NCBI GenBank assembly: GCA_007570785.1
Contig: ML662442.1
Coordinates: forward strand, 64,635,703-64,699,702
DNA length: 64,000 nucleotides
Origin: Antilocapra americana
Lineage: Eukaryota; Chordata; Mammalia; Artiodactyla; Antilocapridae
Direction: 5' to 3'
Notes under the pieces: generated by a model
Database searches by the model: none
Told to the model about the DNA's origin: nothing
Seen by the model: only the letters and a program-made list of their open reading frames with translations
Part shown: piece after piece, positions 1 through 12,175 of the stretch
How positions within the stretch are numbered: position 1 is the stretch's first letter
How the letters are laid out: the number at the start of each line of letters is the position of its first letter
Made by a program: the position numbers and the translations under genes

Positions 1-1012
1 TCCGCCCAGCAGTTGGGGAGTAGGGCTTCTCCTCTCCCCCGGCCCAGCCGCTCTGTTTTCTCAGCCTGCAGCTAAGCAGGCCTTCTTGGTTAGGCTTGTC
101 CTTCTCACAGTCCTACAGTCTCTTTTCTATGCAGTCTGATCTACCGGCAGAGATTTAATTTTGGAGTTTGCCCGGCTCCTGGTGAGAGGGCTTCCCCGCC
201 CCCTCTGCTTAGGCTCTCTGTCGTCAGCCCAGCACAGTTGGGGAGTGGGGCTTCTCCTCTCCCCCGGCCCGGCCGCTCTGTTTTCTCGGCGTGCAGCTGA
301 GCACTCCTTCTAAGGTGTATACAGCACCGATCTGTCCAGAATCCCCAGAAGTCTTGGTTAGCCTCCACGGGGCTGGGTTATGCCCACTGCTCTCAGGTGG
401 GGGTTGGGCCGGTCCGCAGCCCGCAGCTGCCCAGCCTCTCTGTTGACTCCTCACCGCCCTTTGTTTTGTGCACGGACCTGGGGGGGAGAGGGAGCTTTTC
501 CTGGAAGGTTAGGTCCCTCAGGCTGCTCCGTTCCCTGAGCCCGCGGCCCGCCCCTCCCTGAGCAGGAGCAGTCTGCTTCGGCTGTACTGCCGCTCTCGGC
601 TGTTCCTTGTAGCCAGAGACGAACCTTGCAGGGCTTAGCTGTTAATCTGCTTCTGCTCTCAGCTATATTGCTCTCCAAGATCCACCGCAGATCTGCCAGA
701 GAGAATGCTCCCTGGTATTCAGAAACCTTTCTCCTCTTTTTTTTTTTTCCTCTTTATTCCAGACTCCCCTTCCGGGACGGAACCCGTCCCCAGCTCTTTG
801 TCTCTCCCTCTACTTTTTTTTTCTTTTCTTTCTTTTGTCCTACCTCCTCACGTCGGCACTGGGTCGCCTCTCCAGATGCCCGATGTCCTCTGCCAGCATT
901 CAGTTCCTGTTTTTTGGAGTTTGCTCGGCCTTTAAAAGTTCTTTTGGTATATTTATTGGGGAGAGAGTGTTCTCCCCGTCCTATTCCTCCGCCATCTTAG
1001 TTTTCCTCCTCC
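1..1012 (-). mobile_element. L1-BT LINE, 5' end and 5' UTR, antisense, continuing beyond the left edge
   Basis: Read on the - strand, the sequence starts near 1012 with the GGAGGAAAACTAAGATGGCG 5' start that I recognise from young bovine L1. It continues as GC-rich, CpG-bearing 5' UTR to base 1. The 5' UTR is present and largely undegraded, so the element was not 5'-truncated on insertion. The ORFs would lie left of the window. Short reading frames inside are UTR by-products. It inserted into ENPP1 intron 1 opposite to the gene. Confidence 0.8.
10..304. repeat. Two ~70-bp GC-rich direct repeats inside the L1-BT 5' UTR (offset 225)
   Basis: Positions 10-79 and 235-304 read almost the same: cagttggggagt(a/g)ggg, a CT-rich stretch, then (c/t)agccgctctgttttctc-like sequence and gcagct(a/g)agca. 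Only a handful of bases differ. The offset is 225 bases. Confidence 0.7.
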
Positions 1013-2480
1013 AGCAATGTCATTTTATAAAGCCTGCAGGACTTCACCTCTTAGTCCGTCTGTTTCATCCTCTGCCTAAGGCTGGGAGGGCTGTCCCGTA
1101 CCATTAATTAGCTAGTTTGCTCTCTTCACTGTCTCATGAACTTAACAACACTAAAAATCACTTAATACTACTTTTATTTAGTGAGTCATGTCTTTCTTGA
1201 TTGTAGGTTCTAAAGAAACAAATCATTTTCAGGATTATTTTCACAATGCTTCCCTGCAAGATCTAATTAAAATATGTTTTGCATCTAGGAGACTGAGAAT
1301 TAAAAACAAGTGAACTCTCAGAATGGAAAGTTCTTTGCCGGTATTAAATGTAACTTCATTTATGCCTTGGGGTGTGTGTATAGGGGTATCTGATGTCTGA
1401 TTATTTGCTATGCAGCCAGAGTCCCATTAGAAAAATAAAATACTTACCTGGTAATGAATCTAGAGAATTTAGTATAAGAAACCATTACAGCAGTGTTGGA
1501 AGAGCTGAAAGCTGAGCGGGATGGTGGGGCAATGAGGCAACCCACAGAAGAGTAACAGAAGGAAGCTTATACTATCTTGAAGGCAGGAAAGACAAAGGGA
1601 AAAGCTGATGAAACATGGAGCTGGCAGGCAGGAGAGAAGCTGGAACCTTGGAGAGATGAAGCCTCTGCCGAGGGGTCCTGTCTGAGGCAAGGAGAACAGG
1701 GAAGATGTATTCTGACTGTATTTCCAACCATCCCCTCTCCCCGCCACCGCACATCTTCTGTCAGTGTTTCCCTGGTGTGATGCTGGAGTCAGGGAGCCCA
1801 GGTAATGTAATAGTTAAGAGGTCCTTTCTCTGAGGTAGAAGCACAGGTAAAAGGCAGCCTCGGAGTTTGGGTTTCTCAGGAAACAGACTCAGAGATGGAG
1901 GTTGACATGCCAGGGGTTTCATCGAGTGTGCTCTTGAGATCAGCTCCTGGGGAAGGGAAGGGACTATGGGGAAGGTGAGGTGAGCTGTGATGCTGTCTCT
2001 CCATGGAGGCAGTTCTTTCTGGCCTGAACCCTTAGAGCCACTGAAGAAGGAGCAGGCTTTCCTGGGGGAGGGGTGTGATCTTGGGTAAATGCTCTCTTTA
2101 GCTGAGACAGTTCTTGTCTGGTGGTACCCGCAGCGCCCAGAGGGGTAATTCCTTCTCTTTTGAAGGGGAATCCAGGCAACATATTGCAGTATCTGCTACT
2201 GATAGGGGGCAGATACGAAATCATGTCTGTACATTGTTTATTTTTTAAAATCATATGGTACTGAAATGTATGAAGTGGAAGTACAGTTTTCTCACTTAAC
2301 AATATCGTATATTGTTTAAATATTTCCATGTCCCAACTTATCACTCTATTAAAAAAATATAGACTTTAAAGATGTATTGATAAAATAAATACTTATCAAA
2401 TAGTATTACATGTGAAAAGAAACAAAATTGTATATAATTTTTCAATTGAAAAAATTATATATAGAATAATTTCTCAAGTA
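1013..2480. other. ENPP1 intron 1, no recognised feature
   Basis: Ordinary intronic sequence with no coding exon and no clear repeat that I can name. Confidence 0.5.
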
Positions 2481-2564
2481 TGTAAATATATACATTTGTA
2501 TATATATAATATATGCATATAAAAATGCATATATATATATATATAATATATATATACATGTGTA
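2481..2564. repeat. AT/TA microsatellite
   Basis: Interrupted (TA)n, with pure stretches at about 2501-2511 and 2529-2544, in an AT-rich block. Low complexity and likely polymorphic. Confidence 0.9.
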
Positions 2565-2639
2565 TTTTTTTAAAAGTAAAGGAAAATAGACCAATGTTTT
2601 TAAGTAGTGGAAATTTTGTAGTGGAATAATATGGATTCT

Positions 2640-3850
2640 TGCCTATTTCTTTTTTCAATAAACTTCTTATTTTTAGAATAGTTTTGGATTTACTGAAATG
2701 TTACAAAGCTAGTACAGAGTTTTCATATGTCATACACCATTTCCCTGTCTTTAACATATTAGTATAGTACATTTGTCACAACTGCTAAACTAATGTGGAT
2801 GTGGCCCTGTTAACTAAAGTACAAACTTTGTTCATATTTCCTTAGTTTTTTTGTGATGTCCTTGTTTGTCGTTCTGGTGTCATGTCCAGGAATACCAGGT
2901 TATGTTTCGATGTTATGTCTAGTTAGGTTCCTTTTGGCTAGGTTTCTCAGACATTCTCAGACTTTCTTTGTTTTTGATGACCTGGACAGTTTCAAGGAGA
3001 ACTGGTCATGTATTTTGTGAGATGTTTGATGTTTTTCTCATGATGAGACTGGGTGTGCTTTTGGGAGGCAGACCACAGAGGTGAAGTGTCATTCGCAACA
3101 CATCATATCAAGATTCTATGCTATTAATATGACTTCATCATTGATGATGTTAACTTTAATTACCTGACTGACATAGTGTTTATCAGGGTTTTCCACCTCA
3201 AAAATACTCTCTTGTGCCTTTCCATTCTGTACTCTTTGGAAGGAAGTCACTATGTCCAGCCCACACTTAAAGAGTAGAGAGTTAGATTTCACTCTCAAGA
3301 TAGAGTATCTGCATAAGTTGTTTGGAATTCTCCTGTACTGGAGATTTGTTTATTCTTCCCCACATATTTATCTATTCAGTCATTCATTTGTATCAGTATG
3401 AACTCATTAATATTTATTTTATACTTTGTATTGTAACCTAATAGTACAGTGTTTATATTTTTGCTCAAATTGTTCTAGCTTTGGCCTTTAAGAGTTGATT
3501 TCCATGTCCCTTTGACACACCTATGTAGTTGTGTGTGTGTGTCTTTAGTACTCCCTTACTTTCTGGTGCTAAAAGATGAGTCTAAAAGTCTGAAACTTCA
3601 TCACACATAGTTACAATTTTTTTTCTTGTGATGAGAATTTTCAAGACTGACTCTCAGCATCTTTCAAATACACATTTTAGTATTATCAATTATGGTCATG
3701 ATACTGTACTTATCCAGCACTCATTACTTATTTTAGAAATGGAAGTTTATGATGTGAGCGTGTGTGTGTATAGCCTTCCCTTACTTTCTGGTACAAGATT
3801 CTCAGAGTTTCAGGCTTCTCTTGTCCTATTTTTTCCCCTAAATGTTTACT
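2640..3850. mobile_element. Old L1M-type LINE 3' UTR fragment(s)
   Basis: The text (for example caataaacttcttattttta, ggaaggaagtcactatgt, tttatactttgtattgtaa) resembles the 3' UTR of ancient mammalian L1M elements, from memory. A segment containing cccttactttctggt occurs twice (near 3553 and 3778) next to (GT)n, suggesting two overlapping fragments or a local duplication. Confidence 0.55.
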
Positions 3851-4599
3851 AATCTCTTGATACTCGAAAACTAGTGAATATAACCAAAGAGTCCACTTCT
3901 TCACCTGAAAATTAGAAGTGGACTTGTGTAAGTGTGTATACCTGAGCTCTCTGCATTTACCAAAGGAAGAAAAGTATATGTCACACCACTCACATCTCCG
4001 TATCACTCTGTGGAGTAGTTTTTAGACATTTCTCTTCCTCTGGGAAGTGATGAAGACCCAGGTCATTACTCCTGAATGAAGCTGGCCGGTTGTGTACTTT
4101 TGGCAGAGTCAGCTCTTAGATTCCTTCACTGACCATTTTATTGTGGGAATTTAGGCATAAAATCTGGGAGAAAGAAAAGCAAGCATGTTCCCTCATATGG
4201 TCAGTAAACCATCTTGGCTAGTACTACCAACTTTGATAAGTTCATCTCTGTTCGGCATCTGGTTATCAGCTCTGTAGACTCAAAAGCACCTCATGGTTTC
4301 TGATGGGTCGGAGATTCAGGGGAGGCTTGGCTCGGCAGGTGTGGCTCCTGGTCCTGCATTTGCAGTCAGTTGCAACAGTAAGGAATGGAGCAGCTTGATG
4401 TTGGCCAGGCATCTGTCTCCCACTTCAGGTAACTTCTGAACTTCCCAACTGGTCTCTGTGCCGAGATAGTCTGAGCTTACAGCATGATAATCTCAGAGTA
4501 GAATGCTTGCATTGGGGCTGATGGCTTTAAGAGTAAGTATCTCAGAAATAGATTTACATAATTTTAAAGTAATTGGATGGTGTTTTATATTATTTGGGT
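3851..4599. other. ENPP1 intron 1, no recognised feature
   Basis: Intronic DNA with no exon or repeat that I can support. Confidence 0.5.
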
Positions 4600-4846
4600 T
4601 TCAGTGCAGTTGCTCAATCATGTCTGACTCTTTGTGACCCCATAGACTACAGTATGCCAGGCTTCCCTGTCCATCATCAACTCCCAGAGCTTGCTCAAAC
4701 TCCTGTCCATCAAGTTGGTAATGCTATCCAACCATCTCATCCTCTGTTGTCCCCTTCTCCTCCCACCTTCAGTCTTACCCAGCATCAGGGTCTTTTCAAA
4801 TGAGTCTGTTCTTCACATCAGGTGGCCAAAGTATTGGAGTTTCAGC
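4600..4846 (-). mobile_element. BovB LINE 3' fragment, antisense
   Basis: The reverse complement reads gctgaaactccaatactttg, then the (C/A)AGGAGGAG(A)AGGGGAC-like stretch, and ends in the gtcagacatgattgagcaac tail common to BovB and BovA. About 247 bp of the 3' end remains. Confidence 0.85.
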
Positions 4847-5006
4847 TAAGGTATTATATTAACTCAATTGTTCATTAACAGAAATTTATGTTATTTGCAT
4901 ATCTGTGCTATTACAAATAATGCTACAATAAATAAATATCTATGCATATCCTTATCTGCTAATGTGAACCTTTCTATCAGATAAATTAAGAGATTTGGAA
5001 TTGCAG

Positions 5007-5207
5007 GAGTCAGTCAGTCAGTTCAGTTGTTTATTGGTGTCTGACTTTGCGACCCCATGGACTGTATAGTCCATGGAATTCTCCAGGCCAGAGTACTGGA
5101 GTGGGTAGCCTTTTCCTTCTCCAGGGGATCTTCCCAACCCAGAGATTGAACCCAGGACTCCTGCGTTGCAGGTGAACTCTTTACCAGCTGAACCACAAGG
5201 GAAGCCC
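5007..5207 (-). mobile_element. Bov-tA SINE, antisense
   Basis: The reverse complement starts gggcttcccttgtggttcag (tRNA-derived head with A box), carries a degraded B box (gggttcaatctctgggttg), and ends in the BovA-type tail with gactgactgactcc. Confidence 0.9.
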
Positions 5208-5326
5208 AGGAATACTGGAGTGGGTAGCCTATCCCTTATCCAGCAGATCTTGCCAACCGAGAAATCGAAAGGGGGTCTCCTGCATTGCAAGCAGATTCTT
5301 TACCAACTGAGCTATTAGGGAAGCCT
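5208..5326 (-). mobile_element. Partial second Bov-tA copy in tandem with the first
   Basis: Only the tRNA-derived head and the start of the body are present. It repeats 5090-5207 with a period of 119 bases (tactgga at 5094 and 5213) and about 80% identity by eye. Confidence 0.75.
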
Positions 5327-8300
5327 CTTTTCTTAAGAAGCTACAGTAATTCTGAAGATTAAAGAGAGGCCACGAAAGTGTATTTTTCAATACTGAAGGC
5401 AGAAGACAGTTAAATAAGCCACAGACCAAAATCAGTGTCGATATTTAATAATTTTGTGATTCCACATGGGCATTACCCATTCTTGGATGTAAGTAGAAAC
5501 TCTGGTTACCTGCCAGGTTTTTAAGAGGCTCCTGCTTTGTGTTGAGGTGTTTCCTGTTACTAATCTTGTTGATTAGGTGCTTACGTCTCAAGATTCAGTG
5601 AGGATATAGCAGTCATGGAGCGAAGGTGGCCATCAAAGCTGAATCTCTACTGAGACCATTATTTTATACACCAAATGGACATTTTAGGCTTTGACCTTTA
5701 ACTTCAGAGGGAAATAGTCTGTGAAAGCTATCGCTGAAATCTGGGAGAAGTGATTTGCTCACTCAGGCAGAAGCTTAAAAAGTAGGGGATATTATTTTCC
5801 TTTGAAAATGCTTGCTACTTTTGGAAGCAAAAATAAATGATCATGTTTTTCTTTTTATTGTATCTATATGATAGGATGGATGTTAGCTGAGCCTATTGTG
5901 GTAATCATTTCACCATGTATGTAAATCAAACCATCATACTGTATGCCTGAAACATACATAGTGATGTATGCCAATTATTTCTTAATAAAACTGGGAAAAG
6001 AAATCAGTGAACATGATAGGAAAGGAGAATTACCAGCCTAGATAAATCAGTTCTCTGGAGACTTTGGAGGGTCCCAGGAAAAATTTCCAATATGAAGAAT
6101 ATGGCTCAGATGAGTGTCTGACTCCTCTTCTGCTTCAGCTGGGGAAGTAAGGCTTCAGGGCTACTGTTTCAGGCACTTCTCATGACAGGCCTAGGAGTTT
6201 ATCCCAATGGCCTGCATTCAGGAAGAAATCTTAATATATGTGTGGATTTGGAATAGTAGTCCATAAGAGAGGAGGGTACAGGATGTGAGGTTGGAGTGAT
6301 CCAAATAAAAATAAGATCAAATGTCAAGGGAAAGTAGACTCATAGATATTATATATTTATTAGGGAGCATAGAAAATATCCAATCCAAACCAACAAAGGG
6401 ACTGTAGATGACATGATTTTCTCAATGTCACAAAACTCCCAAAGTAATAAAGAACTTAATTTGGATATAAAGGCATGGGAGTTATTGATCTCTTTGAGAT
6501 TTGGACTCCAGCTTTGTTATAGTTACATGTTTAATTGAAAATGGATAGATTTTTAAAAATAATTTCCCTACAATTTGTGGTATGGTAGCATTCTGACCTT
6601 GTTTCTGTTTTCTTTCTTTTGTTTGTTTGTTTCTGTTTTCTTAAGCTAGGGTTCTCATTTGATATTTCATCTTAACATGTTCTCCTAAAAAAAATATTTT
6701 TCAGTTATCATTACCAGCTCCTGTGGGCTACTTATTTGAACTTTCCTTGAAATATTTACAGGCATAATTCATTGAACATTAGGAAAATGGTTAAATTACT
6801 ATTTGGTTTAACATCAAAGGTGTAAAACCTTTTTTTGGACTATTATAGTTTAGACCAGACTTTTACATTTTTATCTGCCCAAGAGACTCACGAAACCAAG
6901 TGTGTACTGTGATTTTCAAAAATAGTTGTTTTGAAGTATGCTTTCTATCACCAGTAACCCCTAACAGATTATGGGTATCATCTTCTCTTTCCTGTATATA
7001 GTGTCATATCTGAATGTTAAAACGTATCTGTTTGCTCTTATCTTTCTTTCTCATTTAGGAAAACAGTTAAAAGCTCAGAGTAAACATGGAGGGGGAGCCA
7101 TTGAGAGTCAGCATTTCATAATAATAATATAAATATTACATAAATATTTAAATATTAATTTATTATTTAATTAAATGAATAGCTAATATTTAATTAAATA
7201 TCTGTCACCTTCTGGCTTTATTTTTCCTTTATTATTTTTTAAAGTGGTATGAGAAAAAAGAATCCCAAAGAAGAGTGTGTAGTTTTTGATGTGAATATTA
7301 TTTCTTTTTACTTGTGACTAGAATTCACTTGGGTAAAGTCTGTTATACTCAGCATGCTACTGATTTCCCTTATTCACTAAATATGAAAAGTAGTTGGTAT
7401 TTTAAGAGATATACCAGATTTCATGGTAATATTTCTGGATAAATTAGAAGTGAGTGCTGTTGGGAATCATGGTATACATCCAGCAATTGTATTAATCATT
7501 ATTGTAAAAAAAAAAAAAAAACTGCATTGATGGTAGATTCTTGGAAAGTCAACCAAAAATCTCTGTGATATGTCATTGAAGCTTGTTTTTGTGAACTGCT
7601 ATCTTATCATCTCTCATTTTAAAGGCAATATTTTCCCTTCTATGTTTTTGGAAACAGAAACATGTATCCACAGAGCAGAGATTCCATCTGTCCATAAAAG
7701 TAAGAGTCTCTCTGAGGGAAATGCTGTAACTGGTGATCTTAGATTGCTTGTAACTCAAACAGAAGTCCTAGAAGTGCTTTAGCAGCTGGGTTTGAGAAGG
7801 TAATGACATATTCTATCCATATTCTGGGCTTGAGCAGATGGTTACCCCACATGCAAGGAGCTGTGCAGCATCAAAGGAACCTACCATGGTGTTCTTTTCT
7901 GTTTTACTCTCATTAGCCTTTTGATTTGTCCTTCTCATTATTCTTATAAGCAGAGGTTTGATGGCCTTGATCACCAAGATATGTTTGGGGGTTTGCTGTC
8001 ATTTTTTTTGTGTGTGTATTATGGTTTAAGAAATTATAAGTTATTGCTTGAAACTTCATAAAATTATTCTCAATTATACTTTTATTTTAGCACCTCTTCT
8101 CTGTCATTTTAATCTTCAGCCTATGCTAGTCATAAGCTGATAGATATTGTGATAATGACTTCTGTGACTTCTAATTGAGACTTGTCAATGAGAGAATAAA
8201 TACTCTCATTGTTTCCATAATTTCCAAAGCTGGCATAATGGTGAGGGTAAAGGACATTCAGTTCAATCCAGTTATCATATGAGATGTTCCCTTGAATAGT

Positions 8301-8584
8301 ACTAGCAGACACTAATATTTCTTAAATTGATTTTGATTAGGTTGAACATGGGTCAGAGAGACAGAGATATAAAAGATATGTTTTTGGAAGCTATCAGAAA
8401 TTGAAATATGATTTTGAAGTGATGAACTTAATTTCATAAAGAAATTCTGCCTGCTTTTATATCTTATATGCTGTGTATTATATTATAAATACATTATGTT
8501 GTATTAAAGTTAGAACATTCTCTGAAGGACCATAGCTATTTTGTAATTTGTGGTGTATTTCCCGTATGTAAAGATACATACAAG
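5327..8584. other. ENPP1 intron 1, AT-rich, no recognised gene
   Basis: It contains an AT-only-like stretch at 7117-7203 and a run of A at about 7505-7521. Short reading frames here have no splice context or similarity that I can recognise. Confidence 0.5.
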
Positions 8585-8596
8585 TTAATCTCACTT

Positions 8597-8797
8597 GGGC
8601 TTCCCTGGTGGTTCAGCTGGTAAAGAATCCGCCTGCAATGAGGGCAACCTGGCTTCGATCCCTGGGTTGGGAAGATCCCCTTGAGAAGGGAATAGTTACC
8701 CACTCCAGTATCCTGGCCTGGAGAATTCCATGGACTGTATAGTCCATGGGGTCACAAAGAGTTGAACACGACTGAGCGACTTTCACCTTCACTTCAC
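8597..8797 (+). mobile_element. Bov-tA SINE with perfect 12-bp target-site duplication
   Basis: Starts gggcttccctggtggttcag, has B box gcttcgatccc, and ends in the gttgaacacgactgagcgac tail. It is flanked by ttaatctcactt at 8585-8596 and again at 8798-8809. Confidence 0.93.
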
Positions 8798-8809
8798 TTA
8801 ATCTCACTT

Positions 8810-9339
8810 TATCCACCTTAAGCTGTGAAGATGATCTCAAACTTGATGATTCTCTGATGTTTTTGGTAGAAGCAAACATAAGTGCTTTCTTGAGGAAAAC
8901 ACCTTCATCCTAGGCTTCAAAGAATCCTAGAAATTTTTAACATAAGTGAACAGAATACACTTAGGAGCAAGCACACACCAGGAGCAAAAACCAGCAGAAA
9001 CATCACACAGCAAAAGACAAGCAGCAACTTCAGATGATGGTGTTATCAGACTCAGATTACACAATTGTTGACCATTTTTTAAAGAAAATATGAGAGAAAT
9101 AATAGGGAATTGAATTAGGAAAAAAATTTCTTGCGATCTTTTTTTGTGATACATACTAGTTAGTGTCTTCTGAACTACCTTTCAGCTCACAAATTCTGTC
9201 TTCCACTACTCCACCTCTCTTCTAATGTGAAGCCTAATCCCTTATTTTGTTCATTTTATTCCTAGAAATCTTATTTGGTTCTTTAAAAAACTTTGGTTCT
9301 TTAAAAAACTTTAAAAAACTGATAATATTATCCATTTTC
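8810..9339. other. Intron 1, small 18-bp tandem repeat only
   Basis: ttggttctttaaaaaact occurs at 9275-9292 and again at 9293-9310, followed by a further ttaaaaaact. Nothing else recognised. Confidence 0.6.
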
Positions 9340-10265
9340 CTTTCATTTTGGGCACTATTTGAAGAAGTGATAATTTTCTCAAACCAATGAAAGACCTAAT
9401 CCATAAAAGAACTATATACCAAAAAACCACAGAATAACATGGCAGAATATAAAGGTAAAAATTAAAATCATTGAAGGTATAGAAGAAAAATACCAGATTT
9501 TTTTCAGTGTGACAGGCAACTGAACTCTCAATAGCAATTATTTAAAACATGAAATAGTATAAAGAGATGAGATCTTCACTATGCCAAAAGAAAATAGTTG
9601 CCAGGCTAGAATTGTATACCCCTGCAGAAATATCTTTCAAGAATCAGAACAAAATAAAGACATGTTTATGCAAGAATTACTCTACCATCAGGAAAATTTT
9701 AAAAGATTTTTTTAAGCATAAGGTAACTGATTCCCTAGATGAAAGGTGTAAAGGAAAAAATGCATTAAAATGCATAAAGTTGTAAATATTTGGGTATGCC
9801 TGAATGAACTTATAACAAGGTCTTAGGGGTTTAAAAGTTAGAATAAAAGTAATATTAAAAGAGAGGAAGTCTAAAAAGCTATAAACTAAACATCCATATT
9901 AACAACTTAGTAAAAGAAAAACTACTAATATATAAAAAAAGGAAAACCTAGAAAATTAGACCTGGGATATGGAAGAAAAAAAAATAAAGATAAGACCAGA
10001 AATCAGTAAAATAAAAAAATAAGCATATTAAAGAGACCGACAAAGTAAAAGGCATTTTCTTTGAAAAAGTATTATTACCCCCAGTGAACCTGCTTAAGCA
10101 AAAAAAAAAAAAAAAGTAAAAATTATATCAGGAATGAAAAAAAGGAACACAAATTCAATGCTACAGATACTGAAAAGATAACAGTTTGTTATTGTAAATT
10201 CATTTATATCAATATATTCAAAAATGTAGATGAAATGAGAAATTCCAAGAAAAAAAGGCACTTAT
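9340..10265 (+). mobile_element. Ancient L1 LINE, ORF2-type region (left part)
   Basis: A-rich sequence with degraded L1 text in sense orientation. Examples are aggctagaattgtatacccc, atatctttcaagaatcagaa and, near the right end, atgaaatgagaaattccaag, which matches the ORF2 segment around DEM-x-KF from memory. It has many stops. A BovB interrupts it at 10266. Confidence 0.7.
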
Positions 10266-10560
10266 GGAAATCAGTCCTGGATGTTCATTGGAAGGACTGA
10301 TGTTAAAGCTGAAACTCCAATATTTTGGCCACCTGATGTGAAGAGCTGGCTCATTTGAAAAGACCCTGATGTTGGGAAAGATTGAAGGCAGGAGGAGAAG
10401 GGGACGACAGAGGATGAGATGGTTAGATGGCATCACTGCTCAATGGACTTGAGTTTGGGTGGACTCTGGGAGTTGGTGATGGACAGAGAGGCCTGGTGTG
10501 CTGCAGTTCATTGGGTCGCAAAGAGTCGGACACGACTGAACGACTGAACTGAACTGAACT
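10266..10560 (+). mobile_element. BovB LINE 3' end nested in the old L1
   Basis: Runs from ggaaatcagtcctggatg to the cgactgaactgaactgaact tail typical of BovB. It splits L1 ORF2 text that resumes at 10561. A short act(t)at-like match on both sides may be the target duplication. Confidence 0.9.
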
Positions 10561-10700
10561 ATCAAAACTGAGTCAAGAAAAATTGGAAAATCTAAAAAAT
10601 TCTGTAACCCATGAAGAGATTGAACTGGAAATCAATAAACTTACACAGATCTTTCTAGATCCAGACCTCCCCCTTAGTTCTATCCTCCAAGGAAGAACTA
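10561..10700 (+). mobile_element. Ancient L1 LINE, ORF2-type region (right part)
   Basis: Text such as atcaaaactgagtcaagaaa and gaagagattgaactggaaat continues directly, in L1 ORF2 order, from the left part at 9340-10265. Confidence 0.75.
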
Positions 10701-12049
10701 ACTCTGATCTTACACATCTTTACTGCTTATTTTATGAAGTTGGCATGGCCTTTTACTTTAAGATCTTTTTATTGTTAGTGTCCTGGTATTTTGAAGTGAT
10801 GTGATTAGGTACGAGCCTTCGATTTATTATTCTGGATGCTTGATATAAGGACCTTTTGATTTCAAGATTTGTTCATATCTTCTTAAATGCCATTAACAAT
10901 ACTATTTAGATGGGTTTATTTTAAATATTTTTTTCCTCTTCTCCCTTTTTTTCCTTTGTTGTTTATCTTAGATCTTTTGTTTTTGTTCATTTTGTATTGT
11001 AAGTTTACCTCAAATGATGGGTGAATCATGGTGGTTCATTGATGTTTAGGACTGAGGGATTAGGTAGGTTGAATGGAGGCAGAATTTGTTGATTAGAGTT
11101 TGCTTAGAGTAAGTCTGCAGGGAGGAGCTTCCTGTTATGCTGAAGATCCCTAAAATGCCAGAACGAGGTCAGCTTTACTCTGGATCACTAATATCCACAC
11201 TAGCTTCTGGGTTCTCCAGTATACTGATCCTAAACGTATATGGGTTTGTTATGGAAGCTTTGAGCCCTTGCCATTTTGAAACTGAACCCCTTTCTGCCAG
11301 GCAGATGTCAGCTTCTTCAGAGTTTTAGGTTTCACTGAGAGGTTGGGTATGAGGTTTGCCCTTAAGTGATGTGCTTGTCCAGGGCTTAGTGTCTTCTTTC
11401 CCCATTTTTATTTGACCAGTTATATAAGATCACTGCCATTTTGGGGAATCTTCATTGAGGCCAAATGTAACTAAAATGATGCTATGTGTAGGAGGCCATA
11501 CAAAAGTTAGAACTTTGTCTTTAGAAAGCTCCTCCATCCACTCCAGCAGTTGCTCTCTTTTGTATTGAACTTTATAACACTTCAAAGTTCTTGAAGGACA
11601 AGACATTATCTTTGAGCCTCTCATATCTTTGAGTCTCCAGTGGGTGTTTCTTGGCACCAGATTTTTTGCATTAGGATCTAATCCTCATCCTCTAGGAAAG
11701 GAAATCCCCTGAAGACTCCAGCAGTGTCTCCATCTGAGTTCTTTGAGAGTGGTTTCCAGAAGTATGCAGCTTTGGTCAAAGGTCAGAAGACTGATAGGCA
11801 GTGTGGTCAGATAATTCATCTTCAAGTTGGAGGGGGTTCTGTCACATCTGAATACCAAATCCAGCCATCTTCCATGTCCTTAAAAAGATTGCTTTTTGCC
11901 TTTGTTCATTATAGGCACCCTTTATATAAAGCAGACACAAAGGCACTTAACAAACTGACTTTGTCAACTCACATGAAGAAAAAGGGGGAGGTTTATACTT
12001 TTCCTCCAAGTTGTGTTTAATTAGTTAACTGATTTTTCAGGTCAACAGT
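10701..12049. other. ENPP1 intron 1, no recognised feature
   Basis: T-rich, then ordinary intronic sequence. Small reading frames at 11137-11328 and 11724-12020 have no supporting splice sites or recognised similarity. Confidence 0.45.
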
Positions 12050-12175
12050 TATTGAATGTCTGTGTGTTAGCCCCTGTGCTAGGCCTGGAAAATACCAAGA
12101 TGAGTAAATAAATCCATGCCTCCCTGGAGCTCACAGTCCAGTCAGAGGCAGACAGATAAACAGATCTCTCAGAGC
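12050..12175 (+). mobile_element. L2-type LINE 3' fragment
   Basis: Text such as cccctgtgctaggcctggaa, ataccaagatgagtaaataa and ggagctcacagtccagtcag follows the L2 3' end pattern that I remember. Confidence 0.6.

Noticed and set aside
1..700. CpG-bearing GC-rich start as a possible ENPP1 promoter and exon 1
   Set aside because: No exon 1 coding text (cytoplasmic tail ending before VLSVCV) or donor is present. The sequence reads as L1-BT 5' UTR on the - strand.
626..1000. 124-codon + strand frame and several - strand frames at the left edge
   Set aside because: All lie in the L1-BT 5' UTR. The composition is T/C-rich translation of non-coding sequence.
2481..2564. AT repeat as a CRISPR-like or regulatory array
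   Set aside because: Simple dinucleotide microsatellite with no spacer structure.
8597..8670. tRNA gene-like A and B boxes in Bov-tA copies
   Set aside because: These are the tRNA-derived heads of SINEs. They lack a foldable mature tRNA and are repeated throughout the window.
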